From positions 1,453,541-1,515,540 of the forward strand of contig NMRA01000025.1 of NCBI GenBank assembly GCA_002633005.1: 62,000 nt of DNA, given 5' to 3'. Below, one piece after another: positions 12,201 to 24,200 of the stretch. The position numbers and the translations under genes were made by a program. Each line of letters starts with the position of its first letter. Positions within the stretch are counted from its first letter, which is position 1. The notes under the pieces were generated by a model. That model was not told where the DNA came from, searched no databases, and saw only the letters and a list, made by a program, of their open reading frames with translations. This DNA is from Phoronis australis. Lineage: Eukaryota > Phoronida > Phoronidae.

Positions 12201-15200
12201 AAGGTATTACGAAACAATTTCTTGTACTTATTGAAGTAAGTTTAGGGAGTGGACCGAAACAAAAATCTCCTGTCAAGAATGAATAAACCACGACCATACC
12301 AAGGAGCGCAGTTTGGTATTGTTATTCCCGTGCCAAAAACTCTCGATATTCGCCTTCCGAATTGATTTTCTTGTTTCGTACCTATAAAAACGTAATAGTT
12401 ACGACTGAACGTGCGACCCTCAATAAAATTTCTCTCAGCTGTATAATTCACCACATAATGAACACTCTGTTTGTAGTTTGCAGGCGTAGTCTTATTGGTG
12501 AAGCGGCGAAAGAGCATGAGTGCAGGTCAGTGAGAAATTCAATTCCTTTCTCAGCAGGATGGTACAGCAACGTGTCTCAATTTTCAAACTGCTTCTAATG
12601 TTTTTGGTTATTCCTTATCCATATAAGATAAACTTGTAGGCTCTAATAAATGCTACCAAATAACAATCCAGAAATACCTCTCGTTGTTAACAGGAAACAT
12701 GCGCGCACCCAGCCTTCAATATGAGGGAGCTCGAATTCCTGACTTTGTCGACCCTTGCTAACAAAAAAGCGGGCGGATTAAAAAAAAGAAAAAAAAAACA
12801 AAAGAAACGGGAGCACCTCTGTGAATTGCGCGTTTGCGCATGTTTAGTGTGGACTTTTGCTTCAGTGTCTAGGTCTTTTTGTCTCTTTGAGGCGGACCTT
12901 TTTGCCCATTTCGCCACTTCGCCCCGTGGGTGCGCGCATGGGAAAATAAAAACTATTACTCCCACCATCCGTTTGACCTACATACATCATTTGAATAAAA
13001 AGATTCGATTAAGAAAAGAATCGATAACTGCAATGTTGAAAGTGACCCGCGTTCCAAGATCTCTTTTTCTTATTCACTACTTCATGAAGAATTGCTTGTG
13101 AGAATTTTTTTATTAATTTCTCACTGTGCCATGAGTAAAGTGGAACTTTAATTACGTAACAAGTTCATTTAGATCTTTTTACAACGATGCGGGTCTAAAT
13201 GGGGAGTCTTCTGTTTTGCATAAGGCGGGTGCATACTGTTTGAAGTGGATGCAACCCACTTTATAAGGTATTTGGTGACTAGCTGGTCCTGTGATTTTAA
13301 AGATGTTGAAAGACAGATCCAGAAATCCAAGTGTGCAGATTTAGAAGACAGAACGTGGAAATCTAACGACAGTCGCACTGTCTTAGGTCACTGAGTACAC
13401 TGAGAGTAGGATAGCTGAATGTGAAATCAAATCTATCGAGTTAACACTTGTTTAGACTCTGGTGGCAAGGTACTGACTGTGTTCATAACATGTTTTTACC
13501 TTTCTAGACCGAAGTATGTTCGGAAGCAGTGAAGACGAGTTAATCTCGATTATGCCAGGTATTTACACGTGTTAGAAGTAATTTCCGTCCTAATTTTTTG
13601 TTACGAAATTATTTTGCGACAAACAGATTCAATGACGCTTCCATTAGAACCCTTATTTATTAATTACACATTTTTTTCATTTACAACTTAACAGAAATTT
13701 TCGTATAAATAATAATAATGTTAAGGTAACTTCTAACGTTCGTGAAGTATTTTTACTGATTACTAACCATATCTTGTTCAGATAAAATAAGATCAATCTT
13801 AATATAAACTGTTGGTGGCTTTGTGTCTTAACAATATATTACTGGTCAATACGCAGAGAATCATGTCTCATATTGTTATTTACCCTCAAACAACAGAGTT
13901 ATCAGTCACGAAAGACTGCAAGGCTCCATTTCTGAAGGCAGGTATTTTCGTTGTAAAATGAAATGTAAATAAATTTGAGACTATTTTGTAAGATATGGGC
14001 GATATTCACGGCATTTCGTGAATCTACTCAAAAATAGTTTGATATAGAACCGCTTTAAATCTAGATCGAAAAGTTTACCGAGGATCACAAATAGCCGAAA
14101 TGAAGCCCAGATACCAAACGCGTAACTGGTCATTTGCCATATTCAGTGCTTTTTATTCTCAATACTAAAAGATAATGTCATGTTTTTTCATCTGAAAATT
14201 GCCGGCATATGTTTACAAGCGTAACTCTGGCCAGATATCACACTAAGTACGTCCACACACATACAAGTTACTCCTAGAACGAGTTGTCGCCAGGTTTGGA
14301 GGCTGTGTGGACGCTATTTAAACTAGTTCAACTACCCCATTTGTGATAGACAATCTACCTTATCAAGGTGGGGTAACTTGTTCTAGGGTTACTAGTAGCG
14401 CTTCTAATTCTTGTGTGGCCGCAAACATGGAGCAAGGCGGTGCATGGTTACATAAAGACAGTTTTTGCGAGCCGTATTCGCATTAAGCCTCAATTACACG
14501 AGAAACAACTGACACGGCGCAGCTAACACGGAAAAGCTGATCAAGTAAAAGTCGGTGTGTGTAAACACCACTGACACGGAGCAAGTGACACCGCGCCGGC
14601 CAGTTTTCACCAGTTTGATAGGTAGAGCGAGTTGTACTGGATCAGTTGCTCCAGTTTAAACTACATGTCGAAGCACAGTATTGGCCGGGACAGGGTGGAA
14701 AGGGGCCATCTTTCAATGCGTTTGTGCAATAGCGTATACTGGGTTGATCAGTTGGGTATAGATCAGTAACGTTAGGACCTCGCTAAAAGGAAGTCTTAGC
14801 GAGATTATGTGCATGTAAACAATATCACTCTTCTTTAGTCATGGATAGTTGAATTGTGGCACAATATTAGAAGTACGATAGGATATTTCCCGTGGAACTC
14901 ACCTACGCACTGCATACATTTTCAGACACTCAGAAAACCGAAGCCTTCAACAGTACACTTCATCAACGTGAAATCCCTTCAAACACCATTGACAATCTTG
15001 AGACATCCAGCTGTCGTGTGTTTAGATATGACCACAGATACACTGAAGTCCCGGGAAGATCAAACTCCTTGGAAAGTTCTGAAGAAATAAATGAAAATGA
15101 GAAGAATTCTAGTACCGGCCGTAATACATCGCCACAAACGCATGCGAGTAAAACTGCTCCGTGTTTTCCAGTATTTTACAACTGGCCTAAGGGGAAAGAC

Positions 15201-18200
15201 TTCGAAACTCATGAGCACTACAAGACATATCAGTACGACAGCGCAGGTGGAGATCTCGTGTTGTCGTCCAGCGTCAAAGTCTCAATTCCTCCGAAATCGA
15301 TTAAGAGCGGGGAGGTTTTTGGGATTAAGGGTGGACCGGTAAAGAATGATCGGGAGTTTCACGATTTCTTTAGGAGCAAAGAAGATGAAGACGTGATCTC
15401 TCCTGTGTATCAGATCGACGTCGACGAGAGGAAACAGTTCAGTGGTCATGTTAGATTGGTTCTGAAGCACTGTATTCAGAATCCGGAGGCATGGAAGACA
15501 ATAAAGGTCTATCACTGTCCCTCCGCGGATACCCTATCCCAACTGACGGAGGTTCCGCTGAAATCTAAAAACAACAACGTGGTTCAACCGATGTATTACG
15601 TGATCGAAAACAACCAGACCGTGTCTGTCTATACCAGGAAATTCAGCGTTTACATTGCCAGTGGCGATAGAAAAAGGAACACAAATATTAAGGCACATAT
15701 TTACGCGAAACAGTGCACCAAGATGGAGGAATTGCCGAACTCTATAAAGATGAGAGTTTACATGGGCGACAGCTACCAGCATATCACAGAAAACTTTACG
15801 GTACACTTTCTTGAAAATCTGTTAATATGAACATGGGCGAGTAAAATCTTGAGCCGTTGCCGTCTAGTAGACGAAATAAAACCATCTGACCTAAATATAA
15901 TAATGCCTCGGTTTCGTAAAGCTTGCCGATCCGATGAGTTTGCTGTCGGCGTCAACCGACAGTCAGATGATCGATAGATTATTTGGAGCGCCGACGGGAC
16001 GCCTTCGTCAAGAATCCTCATTCGCTACCCAATGAATACCTCCATATGTTATCAAGGCATAATGTTAAGGACTAACAACTCAGTATGCTAAAAATCTGCC
16101 ACTCATTTTCTTACACGTCTCGACTCTATTTCTATCGGCATTAGAATCTTTACTATTGGATTTATGCTCCATCTCTATCTAAAATCAGACAAGGAAAGTG
16201 TTGATTTTAGAAAGGAACACCCTTCTCTATTAGTGGGGCGAACTCGTTCGCTTCATTTTTGTTAAAAGCGTAGTTTAAAGAATTTTAAAGCGTGATTTCC
16301 GTAAATTAGCAGATGCGTGGAATCACACCCACTAACCGCAGTAGCAGCCGAATCCCAAGCCTAATAGCAGATAGCCTTTTAAGCTTATTTACGGTTAGGT
16401 AAGACCTTATCAAAAAGTCTGTGTATTTAGGCAATTATCTACCGTACAAAATTACAGGTTTAAACTCAGAAGTTATCAGAAGGCCCACAGAATTTGATTT
16501 TTGACTTCTTACAAATCTGCCAATAATTGGGAAACATGACCTTGGCTTCTTGTAAAATTTATCAAAAAAGTAAGGTTCATTCATAGCAACACTGGTTAAA
16601 ATAACACGACTAAATTTTGTTTAATATAAATGTTCAAGGAGAAATTGCAATGACGATGTTATAGTTTTCTAAATCATCATGTCGCTTACGTTTTATGAAA
16701 ATATTGATTTTTTATGCAGAGATTTCAAAGGGACATGGAAGATGAGGGATACAATAGGGTTGAGTGGAAAGATTTGATCTTGCCGAAGGAAATTGACTCA
16801 GCTACAAGAATCAAAATATCGCTTGAACCAAATAACTGGAAGCACGACGATGTAAGGAGAGTCACCGGGCAAGAATTGTTACCCCTGAACCAGGTAATTA
16901 TTGAATCGGGGCAGTCAAGGAAGAAAATGAGACCAAATGGAAGATGAAGTGGAATCTCCTAAAAGGAGACTTTCGCAAGTCACGACTTGTGACGCACCAA
17001 AGGGTTCCTAAACAAGTACCTTTCTGCCTGTTGATTTTATGTATTGGTTCATTCGATCGCTTTTTAGTGACGCCTGTTGGCCAGTTGAGCAACTGTCCCA
17101 TTTTAAGCACTGAACTGTCACTAAGATAAAAACAATCTTTATTCTACACAAAATCAAAATGTTCCAAATGTTTAGACACAACATTAAGATTACAACACCA
17201 GAAATGCAACAGCTATTGAAAGCTATACAGCCGATCCCATTTAAGTTTTGTAATTAAGAGAATTTCATCTACAGGAAGTTCAATAGCATTCTGTACTAGT
17301 TCAATAGGATTCTCAATAGAAAGTTCCATAGGATTCTGTATAAAGTTCAATGGGATCTTATATAATATTATGTCGAATTTCCTACTGGAGTTGTTATAGG
17401 TTCCAAAAAGTATTATGTAAGCATAATAAATCAATAGGATTCTATAGGAAGTTCAATAGGATTCTATAGGAAGTTCAATAGGATTCTATAGGAAGTTCAA
17501 TAGGATTCTATAGGAAGTTCAATTTGATTGTACATAAAGTTGAATAAGATTCTATAGGATGTTCAATAAGACTCTATTGGAAGTTTAATAGGATTCTACA
17601 GTAAGTTAAATAAGAATCTATAGGAAGTTCAATAGGTTCTTATAGAATAGTCCTTTTCGATCCTATAGAATTTCCCAATGAATTCACTATAGGCTCAAAA
17701 AGTACTATATAAGCATAATACATAGAACAATATAGGCAATGTCATCCTTACAGGAAATTGTTTCTGGCACTGCAATGAGCAGACTTTGTATATAACTTAA
17801 GGTGGAATAGCCTTGCAGAATATTCTGAGAGTATTCTATAAGAATTTCAATACGATTCTATGAGAAGTTCAATACTATGCTGTAGGAAGTTCAACGGGAT
17901 TCAGTGGCGGATTTTTTTTGATAATAAGGTCAGCAAACCCAAAAATTCGAGACCACTGTATCCCTACATTTTGGGCTGGGCGTACGTATGTCGCAAAATT
18001 TTGGTTATTCCTGTGCCCTGGCCTCCCCTAACTCAAAATCCTGGATCCGCCCCTGGGATTCTATAGAAGGTTTAGGGGGATTCTGTTGGAAATTCAATAG
18101 AATCTTTTAGAACACTCCATAGAATATGATTTTGGATCCTTTAAAACTTCCTATAGTTGGGGGGATGCTTTATGTTCAAAAATTTGCTTTTTACATAATA

Positions 18201-21200
18201 TGTAAGGCAATGTAGAACACACACACAATATTAAATATAATTATTAAAGGAAATCATATCTGGCAATGTTATGAGTAGAACTAGTATATGCTTTAATATA
18301 GGAAATCCCTTCGGAACAGCAAAATGATGGAGCAACATATTACAACTCACCTGAATATTAAAATTTAGAAAAATTAATGACTCATAAGAGCTGAAGACAA
18401 AAACAAACTGATATCTTACTATATGCTCATAGGATAATTGTTTGAGGAAACGTTTCGAAATCAGATTTCTGAAAATTTTCCTATAGGATTTTTTTCTATA
18501 GGAATTCCTATACGAAATATTGATCCTATAGGAAATCCTATAAGAAATCAATATTCCTTTAGGAATTCCTATAGGATCCTATAGATTATTTTCGTAAGAG
18601 CCTTCGCACTCTATCTGACCCATGTTTGGTGGCTCAGTTCGCCGTTTGCCTGTTTCACTTTGTTTTCTGATATTCACCAACAGGAAGTGACCGTGGGGCA
18701 CTTCGTGGACCATCCGACACCCGTATGTGCAGCTGAGTGGATCTTGACTAACTTCCAGAGCCAAAACTACTTCAAGGCTAACCTGATTATCGAAGTGACC
18801 CATGTCCCTCCAGAGCCACAATTCAATTTCTTACGTTTCTTTAATTTGAGAGACAATGACCGTCGCATAAAAACCACCACGGAAACTCCATTAATCATAG
18901 ACTTCAAGCTATGTGACTTGGCAATGGCACAGGTGAGGCTTTCTCAGACATTAACCTATAACGTGANGGGGGATTCTGTTGGAAATTCAATAGAATCTTT
19001 TAGAACACTCCATAGAATATGATTTTGGATCCTTTAAAACTTCCTATAGTTGGGGGGATGCTTTATGTTCAAAAATTTGCTTTTTACATAATATGTAAGG
19101 CAATGTAGAACACACACACAATATTAAATATAATTATTAAAGGAAATCATATCTGGCAATGTTATGAGTAGAACTAGTATATGCTTTAATATAGGAAATC
19201 CCTTCGGAACAGCAAAATGATGGAGCAACATATTACAACTCACCTGAATATTAAAATTTAGAAAAATTAATGACTCATAAGAGCTGAAGACAAAAACAAA
19301 CTGATATCTTACTATATGCTCATAGGATAATTGTTTGAGGAAACGTTTCGAAATCAGATTTCTGAAAATTTTCCTATAAGATTTTTTTCTATAGGAATTC
19401 CTGTAGGAAATATTGATCCTATAGGAAATCCTATAAGAAATCAATATTCCTTTAGGAATTCCTATAGGATCCTATAGATTATTTTCGTAAGAGCCTTCGC
19501 ACTCTATCTGACCCATGTTTGGTGGCTCAGTTCGCTGTTTGCCTGTTTCACTTTGTTTTCTGATATTCACCAACAGGAAGTGACCGTGGGGCACTTCGTG
19601 GACCATCCGACACCTGTATGTGCAGCTGAGTAGATCTTGACTAACTTCCAGAGCCAAAACTACTTCAAGGCTAACCTGATTATCGAAGTGACCTATGTCC
19701 CTCCAGAGCCACAATTCAATTTCTTACGTTTCTTTAATTTGAGAGACAATGACCGCCGCATAAAAACCACCACGGAAACTCCATTAATCATAGACTTCAA
19801 GCTATGTGACTTGGCAATGGCACAGGTGAGGCTTTCTCAGACATTAACCTATAACGTGACTCAATTAAGTGTTGGCCAGGGCAATTTTTCACAAAATACA
19901 ATTGATCCAGATCAGTTAAAACTGTCAAGTGACTGAGCTCACCGTCGTTCAACAATAAGAATTGCCCTGTCCCTTTTTACTCCTTATTCAGGATAGAAGT
20001 TAATTCTGGACTTCAGAAGAACTGGCATTTCGTTAGTGGCTTGACCCGACGGATCAATTTAGGTGTTGCGTATCATAACACTCGCTGGTTCCCTGCGTGT
20101 CCGCTAGGGGTAGAGGACACGCAGGTATCCTTTAATTTGGATGGTCGAATTTTCAACAGGTGGTGTTTTATGCAAACAAACTGGCATGATGAACGGAGGA
20201 GGTGTAAAAGTGGAATTTTCAGTTTGTGCATGGTCTGCCAGTGTTCACATAAATGGGTGCTTAATTGGGATATGTTCAAGAAATGTGAATCGGAAAGTTG
20301 TGGTTGTGCCTTTTCATGTGCACCGGTTAAACTGGCCCCGCGGCTATTAAACACTACAGCAGAAACGACATACTTAGTGCAGTAGAGAGAAAACAAACAA
20401 ATAAGTACATCCATTCATTCATGCATGCACACCTCAGGAGAGACCATTCTCGTATCTTGTATTAAGTAAACAACTCAACGTGAACAATATGGAAATTTCC
20501 CATTTCGCAGAGAAGCTGTCATATACAAAGTTTTTATATGCAATTAATTTTTCAGTATTATAGTACTCATAAGTATATGTAACGAACTTGTGAAAATTAG
20601 GTATATTTCTGTGACATCTCTCCTTGTAAATGTACTGTTTGGCTTGTAGGAGCAAAATGTTAAACAGAAAATTGTGCGTCTCAGTCATAAAGTCCAAGAA
20701 AAAAACGTTCGTAAGAGAGACAGTTTGGAAGCTAAATAAAACATTTCTGAAGTAGCTTTCCGAATTCCTTCCAGAAATCTCGTACAAGGCAACATTCCCA
20801 AAAAAGGTGTGACAGCGTTTCTGGAGCTTTATTACAACAGGAACATAAGTTAGAATCCCGAACACGAATATTGACTAAAAAGGTATTTGTTGCAATAATC
20901 CTTTGTAGTATTCTAAATTGGAACCATCTAATGATGGGATCCTTTGTAATTTCATTAGGCAATGCGTATATTTTCTTCCAATCTAAACTCCTAACTCTAT
21001 TTCCCATTTACACTCTGACTTAGAAGATTTCTTAACGTCATTAAAGACTGAACAAATATGTCTACAACCCTTCAAATCTTTCCTTAAGTGAGTAATTGCT
21101 AAAGGCATGCAAGGAGAGTAGGCGTTAACATTTTTAAATTTACTTTGATATAGACTTTTTTGAAACCTTCTTAGAACAGAAACAACACCGTTCTATTCTA

Positions 21201-24200
21201 CAAAGTTGGTTTGACATCGAACCTATTTTCCATATGGTTCAAACTAACGAAATGATCATCAGAAGTATTCATATCTCTAATAAGTCTTAAGCCTTTTACA
21301 AACCAAGTCTTATAGAAAACACTTATGCTTCCGATCACCAAGTTACTATTAAACCACAAAGGTTGATTCAAAAAGTCTTTTTTACTCACAAAAATTATTA
21401 GAGAGAAAACTTGGTTCACAAAAGTGCCGTTTACACTACAAAAGTTGACACGGATCATCTGTCATGACACGAAATGAGTTGTTCTGCGCAAGTATGTGTC
21501 TAAACGGGACTGAACTGGAGCAAGTTGACACCGCGGTGACAACTTTTGCCACCCGTTTGTGAGGCAGAGCAATTTGCGCTAGAACATCTTGCTACTTGTC
21601 AATTATGTGTCTAAACGTGAAACTGGGGCAAGGCGGAAAAGATCATCTCTACTGCGCTTGTGTAATGACCTAAATACGGGTTCTCTGTCTCTTCGTGATA
21701 TGTAAATCTGCGGATGTGTGTTCCACTCTCCAGCCTAGAATTTTCGTCTTGCCACATTTAGTGAGTTGTGTGTAAACGGACGCTTGACACCGATCAATTT
21801 GCTATATGTCAGTTGCGCCGCGCCAAAAGCTGATGTCTAAACGGGACTAACGATGTTGACAGAGATACAAATCGTTCCTGCATTTGTAAAGCTAATCAGT
21901 GACTGTCGAAATTGCATCAACCAGTGATAAAACGTACTGCTGAATTATACCTGCGTGTCCTCTATCCCCTAACGGACACGCAGGGGTCCAGCGAGATGAT
22001 TACACTCAATAACTATCAGGAGGAGGACTGGCAACGGTACTGGCAGGTGGTGCTGTTTCAAGATTGTAACGAACTTTCAATGCCTTTTAAGTTGAGAACT
22101 TAGTTTTAATTTGACGAAGAAATAAGCTAAGGCAAGTTAACTTTTATAACGATAAGTAACTGGCAGAAGGCAGGCTCAAACAGCAACTTGAATATTGGTT
22201 TGATCACTCATCAATATTATAGAGGCATAGCTGGCCATGTTTGTCTGAGACCCACATGTCACTAAATCAGATTTTTGTTTTAGACTTGTGATGAAATTGG
22301 CCTCAAGCTGTAGCTTAGCTAAAATGGGTAGGATTTCTGCCAGTGAGCTTGGAAACAACTTTGTATTCTCGGCGCATCATTTTAATCTCAGAGTATGATC
22401 ATGTGGTACGCATCAACTGCATGCTTGAATAAAATCGACCCGTTTCAAATAGATGCGCGTGCCAGTCGAGGTTAGCATCCGGGATCTTTGAGGTTACTAT
22501 GGGAATCAAAGCTGGTCAGTAGAAGTACCATATTGCCGCGCCATTAGGCCCATGGGCGTCTGTGCGAAACTGCGCTTATATGCTAAACTTAGGCGCATGA
22601 GTTAATATGTGAACCATTGGGGTAAACAAGGCATTATTTCGAATATAGGCCCATGAACTATTTGCCATTTTATTTCGGATGTAGGCCCAATGTTCACATG
22701 CCATTTGTGTGCGCTGCTTTAACAATATTTCGAATAATTCTGGTGGAACACTTATTGCGTATTCAAAGGAAAATTCATTTACAACTGACGCTCGTGCATG
22801 TTTACGAATATGCGCACAACTCCAGTTCTAGGGTATATGGTATAATGTGACTCATAGTGGCGTAATATTTCTGTTGTTCTCAAGCACTGGAATGCACACG
22901 GTACGACCGTGGCCTGGCCAATGTCGTTATTCTGACCCCGCCAGCGTCAGCTTAGTAGCAAACCTGGTAGTAAGAGGCAAGTCAAAATTCACAATTACTA
23001 AAGCTAGATTTCTATTTTGTGACTTAAGTACGTGTTATCTCATTTTCATAACTGATTGGATAGAATTGTACGACAAGTGGAGCTTTATAATTTATACTTT
23101 CCAATGAACTACCCAAAATACTGTTTGGGCTGTAAAACCGGTTGTTTACATTTGAGATTCGCCCGTATTAGTTAGTACCAGACTCACGATCTTTGATAGA
23201 AGGGTCATACGTAGCGGTGGCAGATTTAGGGGGATGGGGCAAGGGGCCATGCCTCCCCTAAAATTCTCCCAGGTTCCATGAACAGTGAAAATTAAACGAA
23301 AACCTTATTGTAGTACGCAGACAAAATTGCCATAAAGAATATCATGAACCATTCCTTTTCCAACTTCAGACTGGCTTAAATGAAATGAAATTCTTGGTGA
23401 GTGATGTGCCTAAGGACGATTGGCAAAAGTTACTGGATATTGTGGCTAGAGACATGCGAGAAGCTGAGATTAGACCTTTTGGCAAAACATTAGGCAACTC
23501 AGAAGGTCAACTGGACAAGCATGAGTACAGGTATTTAAAAAGTAAACTCAGCTCTGTGTTATAGGAGAGTATATTAATGATTCATCTCAGAATTAAGCTA
23601 ACCAGCTGTTTCTGCATACAGATTAACATGATAACAGATGACCAAAGCGACTTCTGGTGGCTGACTATTCCTTAAGTCTGCACTTCTTTTTTGACCTAAA
23701 AAAGAGACACATTTTTGTGAACTGACGAAAGGCACATAACCCTATCTTCATTAATTAGTCCCTAACTTTTCACAATGATTGCAACAGGTTTGTTGTATCA
23801 CTTGACACTAACACAGTTTTTCGTTCTACCAGGAAGAGATCTCTTCCTGGTTCTACAGAATGCGTGCACTCTGCCGCGGCGTCATTTAGGTGGTGCTGTA
23901 GAAGAGTGTATCGAATACTTTGCTAAAATCACAAATTACTGTGCGTACACAGGCAAGCCAGGCTTCTTCCTGACGTTCTGCCATGACGTTCTTTGAATGT
24001 ATGGTCGACACTACCTTCCATTCCACTCCGTAGCCGGTACACAGACAGTTTAGACATGTGCCTCCACGCCATCTGTTTAGCACAAAAAGACCGTTTTAGT
24101 TCAAGTTGGTTTTCTGTTTTGGCTGTTTTAAAAAAATCATCAAAATAACTTTCAATTGATGCGTCAGACTCGTTGAATAATTTTGTAACCCCATTATGTT

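Larger units (their letters stand above)
19859..23369 (+). other. Intron before the Death-domain exons
   Basis: No further receptor exon was identified. The interval holds a LINE remnant on the minus strand, two hairpin elements (20092-20125 and 21950-21984, inverted relative to each other), a family-2 repeat and a half hAT-like MITE near 23215-23280. The remaining open frames show no recognisable protein. Confidence 0.45.

Noticed and set aside
12721-13101. 126-codon Lys-rich frame
   Set aside because: It lies mostly in MITE family 3, whose other copy at 59897-60154 has a different reading.
18231-18551. Minus-strand Tyr/Ser/Arg-repeat frame present twice (also 19124-19444)
   Set aside because: It translates the 22-bp minisatellite and is doubled only because the haplotype segment is doubled.
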